Part shown: piece by piece, positions 14,008 through 25,600 of the stretch
Position numbering within the stretch: position 1 is the first letter of the stretch
How the letters are laid out: every line of letters begins with the position of its first letter
Origin: Micromonospora cremea
GTDB taxonomy: Bacteria > Actinomycetota > Actinomycetes > Mycobacteriales > Micromonosporaceae
Reading direction: 5' to 3'
Length of the DNA stretch: 64,000 nucleotides
Assembly: GCF_900143515.1 (NCBI RefSeq)
Contig: NZ_FSQT01000001.1
Location: 620,001 to 684,000 of the forward strand
Notes under the pieces: model-generated
Told to the model about the DNA's origin: nothing
Databases searched by the model: none
Seen by the model: only the letters and a program-made list of their open reading frames with translations
Program-made: the position numbers and the translations under genes

Positions 14008-15506
14008 CGTCCGGCACCGCGACGTACGTGCGGCTGACCGGGATCACCAAGTCCTTCCTCGGCGTACCGGTGCTGCACGGCGTGGACCTGGAGCTGCGCG
14101 GCGGCGAGGTGCACGCGGTGATGGGCGAGAACGGCGCGGGCAAGTCCACGCTGCTCAAGGTGCTGGCCGGGGTGCACCGGCCGGACGGCGGCACCATCGA
14201 GGTCGACGGCGCCGCGGTGTCCTTCGCCGGCCCCACGGACGCGCAGCGGGCCGGCATCGCGATCATCCATCAGGAGTTCACCCTGCTGCCGCATCGCAGC
14301 GTCGCCGAGAACGTCTACCTCGGTCGCGAGCCCGTCCGGAGGATGCAGGTTGACCGGCGGCGCATGGTGGCCGACACCCGCGAGCTGTTGGACTGGCTCG
14401 GCGAGGACGGCATCGACCCGAACGACGCCGTGTCGTCGCTGTCGGTCGCCCAGCGGCAGGTCGTCGAGATCGTCAAGGCGCTGTCGACCAACGCCCGGGT
14501 GCTCGGCATGGACGAGCCGACCGCCGCGCTCGCCGACCACGAGGTCGAGCTGCTCTACGACCTGGTGCGCCGGCTGCGCGAGCGCGGCATCGCGATCCTC
14601 TACGTCTCGCACCGCATGCGCGAGGTGTTCGACCTCTCCGACCGGATCACCGTGCTCAAGGACGGCCGGTTCGTCACGTGCGCCCCAACGGGCGAGCTGA
14701 CCTCGGAGGACCTCGTCCGGCACATGGTGGGCCGCGACCTGGGCGAGTACTACCCGGATCGGGCGGGCCCCGACGACCTCGGGCCCGTCCGGCTCGCGCT
14801 GCGCGGCGCCGGCAACGCCCGGGTACGCGACCTGAGCATCGAGGTACGCGCCGGGGAGATCGTCGGGCTGGCCGGGTTGCAAGGGTCGGGCCGCTCCGCG
14901 GTCGCCCGTGCGGTGTTCGGTGTCGAGCCGTTCACGCGCGGGGTGGTGGAGGTGGACGGGACGCCGCAGCGGGTTACCCGGCCCCGCACCGCCGTACGCC
15001 TCGGGATCGCGCTGGTCACCGAGGATCGCAAGGGGGACGGGCTGGCGCTTCGCCAGTCCGTACGGGACAACACGTTGCTGGTGCGTCGCGCCGCGCTGCG
15101 CGGCGCGCGCTCCCGCGCCCGGTCGGACCTGCCGGCGTTGCTCGACATGGTGACCGTGGTGGCTCGCGGCGAGCACCAGGAGGTGCGCTTTCTGTCCGGC
15201 GGCAACCAGCAGAAGGTGGTTCTCGCCAAGTGGCTGGCGGTCGAGCCGAGGGTGCTGATCGTCGACGAGCCGACGCGCGGCATCGACGTGGGCGCCAAGC
15301 GGGCCGTGCACGAGTTGCTGCGCGATCTCGCGAGGCGCGGCGTGGCGGTGCTGATGATCTCCTCGGAGTTGCCCGAGCTGATCGGCATGAGCGACCGGAT
15401 CCTCGTCTTGCACGACGGCACGCTGGCCGGCGAGCTACCGGCCGGCGCGAGCGAGGGCGCCGTCATGGCGCTCGCCACCGGGCACGGGATTGGTGAGGTG
15501 GCATGA
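14004..15506 (+). CDS. Sugar ABC importer ATPase, RbsA/MglA type
   Basis: A 500-residue tandem nucleotide-binding protein. The first half has Walker A GENGAGKST, signature LSVAQRQ and Walker B LGMDEPTAAL. The second half has a degenerate Walker A (GLQGSGRSA), signature SGGNQQK and Walker B LIVDEPTRGID. Only the first site is expected to hydrolyse ATP fully, as in the family. It energises monosaccharide uptake with the permeases that follow. The start overlaps the dehydrogenase stop (ATGA) and its end overlaps the next permease start in the same way. Confidence 0.94.
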   Translation: MTSGTATYVRLTGITKSFLGVPVLHGVDLELRGGEVHAVMGENGAGKSTLLKVLAGVHRPDGGTIEVDGAAVSFAGPTDAQRAGIAIIHQEFTLLPHRSVAENVYLGREPVRRMQVDRRRMVADTRELLDWLGEDGIDPNDAVSSLSVAQRQVVEIVKALSTNARVLGMDEPTAALADHEVELLYDLVRRLRERGIAILYVSHRMREVFDLSDRITVLKDGRFVTCAPTGELTSEDLVRHMVGRDLGEYYPDRAGPDDLGPVRLALRGAGNARVRDLSIEVRAGEIVGLAGLQGSGRSAVARAVFGVEPFTRGVVEVDGTPQRVTRPRTAVRLGIALVTEDRKGDGLALRQSVRDNTLLVRRAALRGARSRARSDLPALLDMVTVVARGEHQEVRFLSGGNQQKVVLAKWLAVEPRVLIVDEPTRGIDVGAKRAVHELLRDLARRGVAVLMISSELPELIGMSDRILVLHDGTLAGELPAGASEGAVMALATGHGIGEVA

Positions 15507-16528
15507 GCATTCTCCAGGAGAACGTCTCCCCGGCTCGACCGACCACCGCCCGGCCGGCGGTGCGCCGGCGGTTCACCCCCGTCGTCATCGTCTACCTCGC
15601 GCTTGTCGCGCTGCTTGTCGTCGGCAGCGTCCTCGTCGGGCTGCGGGGCGAGGTCCTGCTCGACCAGGCCGGCATCCTCAACATCCTCACCCGGGCCACC
15701 GCGCTCGGCGTCGTCGCCGTCGGCCAGACGATGGTGATCCTCACCGGATCCCTCGACCTGTCCGTCGCCTACCTGATCGGCCTCACCTCGCTGATAGCGG
15801 CGGAGACGATGGCCGGGCGGGAGGGCATGATCCTGCCTGGCGTGCTGCTCGCGCTCGCCGTGGCCGCCGGCGTCGGCCTGGTCAACGGCCTGGTCATCAC
15901 CGTGCTGAAGGCAAACGCGTTCATCGCGACGCTCGGCGTGGCGCTCATCCTGCGCGGCTACCTCGAACACAACTACACCGGCCCGGCCGGCGACGTCCCG
16001 CGCGGCTTCCAACACCTCGGGTACGACCGGATCGGCCCGGTGCCGGTCGCGGCGCTGCTCATGCTGGCCGTCGCCGTGCTGTCCTGGTGGTACCTGACAC
16101 GGACCCGCCCCGGCTACCACATCTACGCCGTGGGCGGCGACATCGAGGTGGCCCGGCTGTCCGGGGTGCCCACCCGTCGGGTCGTCGTCACCGCGCACGT
16201 GCTGTGTTCGGTCGCCGCCGGCCTCGCCGGCATCTACCTCGCCAGCCGGCTCGGGTCGGGCGCCCCGTACGTCGGCACCGACGCCGGGTACGACCTGGAG
16301 TCGATCGCCGCCGTCGTGCTCGGTGGGACGCTGCTCGCCGGCGGCCGGGGCGGTGTCGTCGGCACCCTCGGCGGGGTCCTCATCCTGGCCACCCTGGACA
16401 CGATCTTCGACGACCTCGAGGTCGACCCGTTCTTCAAGGACGTGGTACGCGGTGTCGTCCTCGTGACCGCGGTCGCGCTGTACGCCCACCGCATGATGGC
16501 CGATCGCGCCCGCGGGAGGTTGGCATGA
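15503..16528 (+). CDS. Sugar ABC importer permease, RbsC family (1)
   Basis: A 341-residue inner-membrane permease of the branched-chain/ribose type. Eight to ten hydrophobic segments are apparent. Family blocks are ATALGVVAVGQTMVILTGSLDLSV, LVNGLVITVLKANAFIATLG, and GGDIEVARLSGVPTRRV followed by AAVVLGGTLLAGGRGG. It pairs with the second permease to form the channel and overlaps both neighbours by four bases. Confidence 0.93.
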   Translation: MSILQENVSPARPTTARPAVRRRFTPVVIVYLALVALLVVGSVLVGLRGEVLLDQAGILNILTRATALGVVAVGQTMVILTGSLDLSVAYLIGLTSLIAAETMAGREGMILPGVLLALAVAAGVGLVNGLVITVLKANAFIATLGVALILRGYLEHNYTGPAGDVPRGFQHLGYDRIGPVPVAALLMLAVAVLSWWYLTRTRPGYHIYAVGGDIEVARLSGVPTRRVVVTAHVLCSVAAGLAGIYLASRLGSGAPYVGTDAGYDLESIAAVVLGGTLLAGGRGGVVGTLGGVLILATLDTIFDDLEVDPFFKDVVRGVVLVTAVALYAHRMMADRARGRLA

Positions 16529-17538
16529 CCTGGCGTCCACGCCTGGCCGAGGGCACCGCGCCGGTGCTCGTCGTCCTGCTTCTCTTGCTCGTCGGCCTCG
16601 CGATCGCCGGCCCGGCCTACGACGGGCCGTCCGGCTACCTGGCACTGCTCAAGCGAGCCGCGCCGCTGATGATCCTCGCGATCGGGCAGTACTTCGTCAT
16701 CGTCTCCGGCGGGTTCGACCTGTCGGTCGGCGCACTGGTGACCGCCGGGGTGGTCATCGCGGCCCGGCTCATCGACGGCAGCGAGTCCGCGACGACCTGG
16801 GTGATCTTCCTCGTGCTCGGGTTCGGCCTACTGGTCGGCCTGGTCAACGGGCTAATCACGACGAAGCTTTTAGTGCCGTCGTTCATCGTCACGCTCGGCA
16901 TGCTGCTCGTGCTCGACGGCGCGACCTTCCTGTGGACCGACGGCGCCCCCCGGGGTGCGCTGTCCGCCGGCTTCCGGACGTTCGGGCGGGGCGCCCTGGA
17001 TGTCCCGGTGCTCGGCGAGGTCCCCTGGTCGGTGCTCATCCTGCTGGCGATCCTGGTGGCCGCGGTGCTGTTCATGCGCAGCGGCACCGGCCGGGCGCTG
17101 GTGGCGGTCGGCGACAACGAGGCCGCCGTACGGCTTTCCGGCGGCCAGGTCGACCAGCTCCGGCTGCTCGCGTTCGTCCTCTCCGGGCTGCTCGCCGCAA
17201 TCGCCGCGATCCTGCTCGGCGGGTTCGCCGGCGTCTCGGCCCAGGTCGGCAACGGCCTGGAGTTCCGTGCGATCACCGCCGTCGTGCTCGGCGGCGTGCT
17301 CCTCGGCGGCGGGCGCGGGTCGGTCGTCGCGGCCGCCGCCGGCGCGCTGTCCCTGGAGGCTCTGTTCACGCTGCTGAACCTGCTCGGTGTGAGCGGCGCC
17401 CTCGAGTCGGCCGTCCAGGGCGTGATCATCATCGGCGCCGTCGCCTACGCCTCCCTCGGCGGCGGCCTACGACAACGGCTGCGGTTGTGGCCGAAACAGC
17501 GAAACAGCGTGCAACCTGCGCGACCCGCTCCCTCCTGA
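16525..17538 (+). CDS. Sugar ABC importer permease, RbsC family (2)
   Basis: A 337-residue permease with the same family blocks: LAIGQYFVIVSGGFDLSVGA, LVNGLITTKLLVPSFIVTLG, VGDNEAAVRLSGGQV and AVVLGGVLLGGGRGS. The N-terminal hydrophobic stretch VLVVLLLLLVGLAIAG is the first membrane segment. The start overlaps the previous gene by four bases; the binding-protein gene follows after 32 bases with its own ribosome site. Two distinct permeases point to a heterodimeric channel. Confidence 0.93.
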   Translation: MTWRPRLAEGTAPVLVVLLLLLVGLAIAGPAYDGPSGYLALLKRAAPLMILAIGQYFVIVSGGFDLSVGALVTAGVVIAARLIDGSESATTWVIFLVLGFGLLVGLVNGLITTKLLVPSFIVTLGMLLVLDGATFLWTDGAPRGALSAGFRTFGRGALDVPVLGEVPWSVLILLAILVAAVLFMRSGTGRALVAVGDNEAAVRLSGGQVDQLRLLAFVLSGLLAAIAAILLGGFAGVSAQVGNGLEFRAITAVVLGGVLLGGGRGSVVAAAAGALSLEALFTLLNLLGVSGALESAVQGVIIIGAVAYASLGGGLRQRLRLWPKQRNSVQPARPAPS

Positions 17539-17570
17539 CGTCCCACCGGCTGGTAAGGAGATCGAGAACT

Positions 17571-18743
17571 ATGACCAAGAGATGGGCCCTGGTGGCCCTG
17601 GCGGGCGTGCTCGCCCTCGCCGGATGTTCGAGCGATCTGCCCGAGGAGCCCTCGGGCAGCGGATCAGCCAGTTCCGACACGCGTAAGTCGGAGTTCTTCG
17701 ACCAGGCCGAGTACGACCGCCAACTCGTGTTCCGTAACACCACGCCGCAGGGCCCGGACGGCAAGCCGTGGGAGCAGATGCTCGAGCCGCAGATGGTCGA
17801 CACCGCGAAGTTCGCCAAACCCGGCGGCAAGTACACCCTCTGCTTCTCCAACGCCGCCGTAGACAACCCGTGGCGCCAGGTGGGCTTCAAGACCATGCAG
17901 CAGGAGGTGAAGCTCCACCCGGAGATCACCGACTTCGTCGTCCTGGACGCGGAGGCCAAGGACGACAAGCAGATCAGCGACATCCAGTCGCTGACCGGCC
18001 GCAACTGCTCCGCGATCATCATCTCGCCGAACACCACCGCCACCCTGACGCCGGCCGTCGAGCAGGCGTGCGCGACCGGCGTGCCGGTGATCGTGTTCGA
18101 CCGGGGCGTCAACACCAACTGCCCGGTCACCTTCATCCACCCCATCGGCGGGTTCGCCTTCGGCGCCAACGGCGCCGAGTTCCTCAAGGAGAAGGTCAAG
18201 CCGGGCGGCAAGGTCCTCGCCCTGCGCATCCTGCCCGGCGTGGACGTGCTCGAGCAGCGGTGGGCGGCCGCCAACGAAATCTTTGGCGGCAGCGAGCTCG
18301 ACGTGGTTGGCGTGGAGTTCACCGACGGCGACGCGGCCAAGACCAAGAGCATCGTGTCCGACTACATCCAGCGCGAGGGACAGATCGACGGCGTGTGGAT
18401 GGACGCCGGCGCGACCGCCGTCGCCGCGGTCGAGGCGTTCCAGGACGCCGGCGTCGACGTGCCCGCCATCGTCGGCGAGGACCAGCAGGACTTCCTGCGA
18501 CTCTGGGTCGACGAGAGCCTGAACGCCATCGCGCCCACGTATCCCACCTACCAGTGGCGCACCCCGGTCATCGCCGCGGTGAAGATCCTCAAGGGCGAGC
18601 AGGTGCCGAAGGAGTGGGTGCTGCCGCAGCCGCGGATCACCAGCGACAACGTCCGGGAGTATGTCAAGCAGGACATGCCGCCGCTGCACTACGCGATGTG
18701 CGGCTGTGAGGACATGCCGGGCTACCCGGGGCCGTGGAAGTGA
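17571..18743 (+). CDS. Sugar-binding lipoprotein, periplasmic-binding-protein type
   Basis: A 390-residue extracytoplasmic binding protein. The signal MTKRWALVALAGVLALAGCS has a lipobox (LAGC) with Cys19 as lipid anchor. The mature protein shows the ribose/galactose-binding fold: GKYTLCFSNAAVDNPWRQVG, CSAIIISPNTTATLTPAVEQA, VIVFDRGVN and VWMDAGATAVAAVEAFQDAG. AAGGAG at 17555-17560 lies ten bases before the ATG. It feeds the RbsA/RbsC-type importer encoded immediately upstream; the ligand is probably a monosaccharide, inositol or glycoside. Confidence 0.92.
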   Translation: MTKRWALVALAGVLALAGCSSDLPEEPSGSGSASSDTRKSEFFDQAEYDRQLVFRNTTPQGPDGKPWEQMLEPQMVDTAKFAKPGGKYTLCFSNAAVDNPWRQVGFKTMQQEVKLHPEITDFVVLDAEAKDDKQISDIQSLTGRNCSAIIISPNTTATLTPAVEQACATGVPVIVFDRGVNTNCPVTFIHPIGGFAFGANGAEFLKEKVKPGGKVLALRILPGVDVLEQRWAAANEIFGGSELDVVGVEFTDGDAAKTKSIVSDYIQREGQIDGVWMDAGATAVAAVEAFQDAGVDVPAIVGEDQQDFLRLWVDESLNAIAPTYPTYQWRTPVIAAVKILKGEQVPKEWVLPQPRITSDNVREYVKQDMPPLHYAMCGCEDMPGYPGPWK

Positions 18744-19591
18744 GCGGACATCCGCTCGGGGTCAACACCTGGGTGTGGACCTCGCCGCTGACCGACGCGA
18801 CCTTGGCCGCCCTCGCGGCCAAGGTCGCGGGGTGGGGCTTCGACGTGCTCGAACTCCCCGTGGAGAACCCGGGGGACTGGGACCCGGAGCAGGCCGCGCA
18901 GGTGCTCGCCGACCACGGTCTCGGCGCCACCGTTTGCCTCGTCATGCCACCGGGTCGTGAGCTCGTCGCGGCGGATGAGGCCACGGTCCGGTCCACACAG
19001 GACTACCTGCGCACAGTGGTGGACGTCGCCGCGACGGTCGGCTCGGCGGTGATCGCCGGGCCGGCGTACGCGTCGGTCGGGCGCACCTGGCGGCTGTCAC
19101 CGGCCGAGCGGGCCGCGGCCTACGCCCAGCTGCGGGAGAGCCTCACCCCGGTCGTCGAGCACGCGGGCGCGGCCGGTGTCACGCTGGTCGTCGAACCGCT
19201 CAACCGCTACGAGACGAGCCTGCTCAACACCATCGGTCAGACCCTCGAGGCGATCGGCGACCTGCCGCACTGCGGGGTCGCGCTCGACCTCTACCACCAG
19301 AACATCGAGGAGACCGACATCCCGGCAGCGATCCGCGCGGCCGCCGGCCGGGTGGCACACGTCCAGGTCTGCGGCAACGACCGCGGCACACCCGGCACCG
19401 ACCACCTGGACTGGCCGGCCATCCTCGCCGCGATCGACTACACGGGTTACACCGGCCCGCTGTGCATCGAGTCGTTCACCGCGGACAACGCGACGATCGC
19501 CACCGCCGCCTCTATCTGGCGTCCCCTCGGCGAGAGCCAGGACGCGATCGCCGTGGACGGCCTGAAGTTCCTACGGGCGGTGATGCCTTAG
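18740..19591 (+). CDS. Sugar phosphate isomerase/epimerase-like TIM barrel
   Basis: About 283 residues of the AP-endonuclease-2/xylose-isomerase-like family, resembling D-tagatose 3-epimerase and 2-keto-inositol or 3-keto-sugar isomerases. Metal ligands are visible: Glu in VVEPLNRYE, Asp in VALDLYHQNIEE, His in HVQVCGNDRG, and Glu in LCIESFTAD. GTG 18740 is chosen because it overlaps the previous stop by four bases like the other joints of this operon; GTG 18734 is possible. Its likely role is to process the keto sugar made by the dehydrogenase at 12880. Confidence 0.87.
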   Translation: MSGHPLGVNTWVWTSPLTDATLAALAAKVAGWGFDVLELPVENPGDWDPEQAAQVLADHGLGATVCLVMPPGRELVAADEATVRSTQDYLRTVVDVAATVGSAVIAGPAYASVGRTWRLSPAERAAAYAQLRESLTPVVEHAGAAGVTLVVEPLNRYETSLLNTIGQTLEAIGDLPHCGVALDLYHQNIEETDIPAAIRAAAGRVAHVQVCGNDRGTPGTDHLDWPAILAAIDYTGYTGPLCIESFTADNATIATAASIWRPLGESQDAIAVDGLKFLRAVMP

Positions 19592-19688
19592 ACCCGACAA
19601 ACCCGCGCTCTACACAGCCTGACGGCGCCGGCACGCCGCCTGGTCACGACAGCATCAATTCCTCGCGTCCCAGGAGGTTCCGCACCCC

Positions 19689-22600
19689 ATGAACGTGACC
19701 CGGCGTCCCCGGTGGGGACGGTTGCTCGCGATGCCGGTCGCCGCCGCACTCGCGATGTCCATGATCAGCCCAACGCCGGCGGCCGCCCACCCGGGCGCGC
19801 ACGGCGACGCCCACGTGCTGATCTTTACCAAGACCACCCAGTTCCGGCACACCGAGGCGATTGAGCAGGGCGTTCCCGTCCTGCAGGCCGCCTTCGCCGA
19901 CGCCGGCATTACGTCGGAGCACACCGAGGACTCGTCGATCTTCAACGACGAGGACCTGGCGCACTTCGACGCCCTGGTGATGTTCCAGGCCTCCGGCGAC
20001 CCGTGGACCGCCGACCAGAAGGCGGCGATGGAGCGCTACACGCAGGCCGGCCACGGCATCGTCGCCATCCACAACGCGACCGACATGCGCGGGAACTACG
20101 CGTGGTGGGACAACATGATCGGCACGCTGATGCCCGGGCACGCCGCCACCGGCAGCAGCCCTGGCCTGCCCGGCACCGTCCGCGTCGAGGACCACGCCCA
20201 CCCGTCGACCAGCCACCTGCCCCAGCGGTGGCAGCGCGCCGACGAGTGGTACAACTACGCGCTCAACGTCCGCGGCGACGCGCACGTGCTCGCAACGATG
20301 GACGAGACGACGTACGACCCGGGTGGCAACGCCATGGGCTACGACCACCCGATCTCCTGGTGCAAGCCGTACGACGGCGGCCGCGCCTGGATGACCGGCA
20401 TGGGCCACTTCGGCGCGCACTACACCGGCGAGCCGCAGCTCGTGCAGCACATCACCGGCGGCGTGAAGTGGGCGGCCGGCATGGTCCAGGGCGACTGCGG
20501 CGGGACGACGTGGGACAAGTTCGAGCGTGTGCCGCTGGACCAGAACACCAGCGCGCCGTACGCCATGGACGTCGCGCCGGACGGCCGGGTGTTCTACACC
20601 GAGCTCGTCCGCGGCGAGATCCGGGTGTACGACCCGCGCACCCAGACTACGTCGACCGCCGTCACCATCCCGGTGTACTCCGGCGGTGAGGATGGCCTGC
20701 TGGGCATCACGATCGATCCGAACTTCGCGGACAACGGCCATCTCTACGTCTACTACTCGCCGGCGAGCAGCGACGACACGAACCCGGCCAGCTTCGTCAA
20801 CCGGCTGTCCCGCCTGACCGTCGGCGAGGGCTCGCAGATCGACCGGGCCAGCGAAAAGGTGCTGCTGGAGGTGCCCGCGCGACGGCTGCCCGACGAGCCG
20901 GGGCACACCGGCGGCGGGCTGGACTTCGGCCTCGACGGCAACCTGTACCTCGGCGTGGGCGACGACGTGAACCCGCACTCCGAGCCCTCCGGCGGCTACG
21001 CGCCGCTGTCCGAGCGGGACGGCACGTTCCACGACGCGCGGGCGACCTCGGCCAACACCAACGACCTGCGCGGCAAGGTCCTGCGGATCCACCCGGAGCC
21101 GGAGGGCACCTACACCATCCCCGAGGGCAACATGTTCCCGCCGGGCACCGAGAAGACCCGCCCGGAGATCTACGCGATGGGCTTCCGCAACCCGTTCCGG
21201 TTCGCCATCGACCCGCAGACCGGTGCGCTGGCCATGGCCGACTACTCGCCGGACAACGGCAACGACAACCCCGACCGCGGCCCGGCGGGCATCGCCGAGT
21301 GGAACCTCATCACCGAGCCCGGCTTCTACGGCTGGCCGCTGTGCATGGGCAACAACGAACCCTTCCGCGACGTCGACTATCGCACCAACCCAGTGACCGT
21401 CGGCGCGTACTTCGACTGCGCCAACCCGGTCAACGACTCGATCCGCAACACTGGCCTCACGCAGCTGCCGGCGGCCAAGCCGGCCAAGATGTGGTACGGC
21501 TACAAGCGGTCCTCGGTGCCGTCGGTCATTCCGCAGGGCGGTGGCCTCGCGCCGATGGGCGGGCCGTTCTACCAGTACGACCCGCAGCTGCAGTCGGACA
21601 CGAAGTTCCCGGCGTACTACGACGGCAAGCCCTTCTTCTACGAGTGGTCCCGCAACAAGATGTACTCGATCATCCCGACCGGCGACGGGAACGTGGAGAA
21701 GGTCAACCCGTTCCTGCCGCAGGAGCAGTTCCTCGCGCCTATCGACTCGAAGTTCGGCCCCGAGGGCTCCCTGTACGTGCTCGACTGGGGCGGTGGCTTC
21801 GGCCGCGACAACCCCAACTCGGGCCTGTACCGCATCGACTACATCTCCGGCTCGCGCTCCCCGGAGGCGAAGGCCACGGCCACGCCGGACTCCGGGCACG
21901 CGCCGCTCGAGGTGCGCTTCGACGGCGCGCCGTCGTCCGACCCGGAGGGCGAGCCGCTGATGTACGCATGGGACTTCGACGGCGACGCGACAATCGACTC
22001 GACCGAGCGGGCGCCGACCCACACGTACACCGACAACGGCGTCTACAACGCGCGGCTCACGGTGACCGACCCGCACGGCAAAACCGGCACCACGACGGTG
22101 CCGATCACGGTCGGCAACAAGCGGCCCGAGGTGAGCTTCGAGCTGCCGCCGACCGGCGCGTTCTTCGACTTCGGTGACGAGATCAGCTGGAACCTGCAGG
22201 TCACCGACGCCGAGGACACCCAGATCGACGACGCCGACGTGGTGATCCAACCGGCGCTCGGCCACGACGAACACGCCCACCCCGCCGAACCGCTGCACGG
22301 ACGCACCGGCACGGTGGCCGCCTCGCTGGGCGGCGGGCACAGCGACGACATGAACGTCTTCTATGCCCTCGACGGCCGCTACACCGACTCCGGCGGCCCT
22401 GGCGGCATCCCGCCGCTCACCGGGTCGGACACCACGCTGCTGTTCCCGAAACAGCGGGAGGCAGAGTTCTTCGACACCTCCCAGGGCGTCACCGTGGCGC
22501 CCTCGCGGGACGTGGAGGGCCACGCCAACGCCATCACCGGCCAGAACGACGCCTGGGCGTCGTACGACCCGGTGAACCTGCGCGGCGTCGACAAGCTGGT

Positions 22601-25600
22601 CCTGCGCGTCAGCGCGGCCAGCGCGGGCACCGTCGAGCTGCGCCGCGGCGCACCGGACGGCGCCCTTCTCGGCACCGCGCAGGTGCCGGCGACCGCCGCC
22701 GGCCGCTACCTAGACGTACCGGTCGCCGTCACCGACCCCGGCGAGACGTTCGCCCTGTACGCGGTCTTCCCCGGCGCGGGGGAGCGGCGGCTGAACTTCA
22801 TCGAGGCCGACGGCAAGGGCGTCTCACCGACGAGCAAGCCGAAGGTCACGGTAACCGCCCCGACTCCGGACGACGACCTGGAGCCGGGGGCGATCCAGGT
22901 CACCGCCGACGCGAGCGACGCCGAGAACACGATCACGAAGGTCGAGTTCTTCGTCGGCACCACGTCGATCGGCACCGACACCACGGCGCCGTACTCGCTG
23001 ACGTGGAACGCCACGACCGAGCAGCGCTACCGGCTGACCGCGGTCGCCACCAACGACAGGGGCGCCAGCGCCACCTCACGCATCGTCGAGGTGGAGGTCG
23101 GCGACCTGTACGGCGACTGGCAGACCTTCAGCAACACCAACGCCACGTACGACCGGCCGGACACCGACACCTGGGTGATCAACTCCGGCGGCGCAAACAT
23201 GTGGCAGGGCACCGACCAGTACGGCTCGGTGTACCTCCCGGCCGCCGCGGGCAACCAGTGGACCGCCACGGTGAAAATCGAACGACAGACCAACTCCAAC
23301 CCCTCCGCCAAGGCCGGGCTCATCGTCCGCAACGACGTCACCCAGCCCGGCACCTCGCCCGGCTACGCGGCGATGACGTTGCGGGCCGGACTCGGCTTCG
23401 AGTGGCTGCGCGACACCGACGGCAACGGGCAGCTCGACGCCAGCACCGGCGCCAGCACGACGAGCTACCCGGCATGGGTACGGATCGTGCGCGACGGCAA
23501 CCAGTACTACGGCTACTGGAGCAAGGACGGCGTGACCTTCACCCGGGTCGGCGACCCGGTGACGCTGCCCGGCGCCGCAAGCCCGCAGGACATCGGGCTC
23601 GCGGTGACCGCACACAGCACTTCGGCCACCAGCGAGGCGGAGTTCTCCGGGTTCAGCCTGGTGGACGAGGCCATCCACCCCGGGCCGGATCCCGAGCCCG
23701 AGCCAGGACCGGGCTGCGTCGTCAAGGGCTCGGACACGTTCGACGGCGCGACGCTCGACACCACCCGCTGGACGGTGGTGCGCAACGCGCCGAACCTGCC
23801 GGCGCGGGTAGCGGACGGCGCCCTGGCGCTGCCGGTGACCAACGGTGACATCAACGAGGATGCGACCGGCCCGATCAGCTACGTCGGCCAGCCGGCACGG
23901 GCCGGCGCGTGGACGGTCGAGACGAAGGTGTCGATCGCGCACAGCCGGGAATGGCAGCATGCCGGGTTGCTGATGCACGGCAGCGACAACGACTACGTGA
24001 AGCTGGCGTTCACCCGCAACTCGTCCGGCGGCCGGCTACTCGAGTTCCAGACCGAAGCGGCAGGCACCCGCAGATGGCACGCCACCGTGGAGGTGCCCGC
24101 GGACTTTCCGTCAACCGTCCACCTGCAGTTGGTCAGCGACGGATCGAAGCTGACCGCGGCGTACTCGACCGACGGCGCCAGCTGGACGGCGCTGGCCGGC
24201 GAAGCGACGGTGATCCCGCGCGCCACCATCGGCCTGATGGCCGCCGGCGACACGGAGACCGCCGCGGCCAACGCGGTGTTCGACGACTTCACCGTCACAC
24301 CCGACTCGACCGACGACGGCGTGCGCGGGCCGACCGACGAGTTCGACGGCGACGCGCTCGACGGCTGCCGGTGGGACGCCGTGGTGCGCTACGACTCGTC
24401 GAAGGTCGCGGTGACCGACGGCCAACTGCGCATCGAGACGCAGCCGGGCGACGTCAACGGCGGCAACACGCTCTCGCCGCGCAACTTCATCCTCCAGGAC
24501 CTGCCCGACGGCGACTGGACGATCCAGACCCGGCTGACGCCCACGATGCTGCACCGCTGGCAGCTGGCCGGGTTCCTGATGTACGCCGATGACGACAACT
24601 ACGTGAAGTTCGACGTGGTGGCGACGAACACCAGCGGCGCACCGAGCGATCTGCGGGCCGAGCTGGTGTCCGAGCGCAACGGGGAGTTCGGCAACGGCGG
24701 CAACCGGTCGATCGACGTCGCGGAGGCGACCGAGAGCGGCTGGTACGACCTGCGGCTCACGCGGACCGGGAACACCTACTCTGCCGACATCAGCGACGGC
24801 GGGGTCAACTGGACCTCGCTGGGTGCCCCGGTGACCAACGACGCCGCGATGACGTCGTTTGGTCTGATGGCGCTCGGCCCGGAGCAGGTGTCGCCGGTGA
24901 CGGTGGCGTTCGACTACTTCCGGGTGGTCGACACAACGCCGCCAACGGTGTCGGTGGCGGTCGACCCGGCGGCACCGAACGGGAAGGACGGCTGGTACGT
25001 CTCGCCCATCACCATGTCGGCCACCGGGACGGACGACCGCACCGGCCCGGTCGGCATCTCCTACGCCGTCGGCGACGGCGCATGGGCCGACTACCGGGAA
25101 CCGGTGAAGGTGACCGAGGACGGCACGCACGAGCTGCGGTTCCGGGCCGTCGACGAGGCGGGCAACACCTCGCCGGAGTCAGCCGTGTCGCTGCGGGTCG
25201 ACTCGACGGCACCCGTGGTGTCGTTCGCCGGCGTGACGGACGGTGGCTCCTACCAACTGGGCAAGATGTTGCCGATCTCGGCGTCGGCGAAGGACCCGGC
25301 ATCCGGCGTCGCGTCTCTCGTCGTACGGCTCGATGGCGAACCGGTCACGGCGGCGGTCGCGCCGACCGCCGGCACCCACCAGGTGGCCGCGGTCGCGACC
25401 GACAAGGCTGGCAATGAAGTCGAGTCGACGGCGTCGTTCGAGGTGGTCGCGACGTTTGCGAACACCGAGGCGCTCATCGACCGGTACCGCGAGGAGGGGC
25501 TGATCCTGCCGCACCGGGAGGCTGCCTTGAAGGGCCAGCTCAAGGTGGCCGAGCGCATGGCGAAGGCCGGGCAGAAGCCGCAGGCCGAGGCCGCACTCGA

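Noticed and set aside
19644..22523. A 959-codon minus-strand frame
   Set aside because: Shadow of the ThuA/propeller gene; low-complexity V/R/G composition without motifs.
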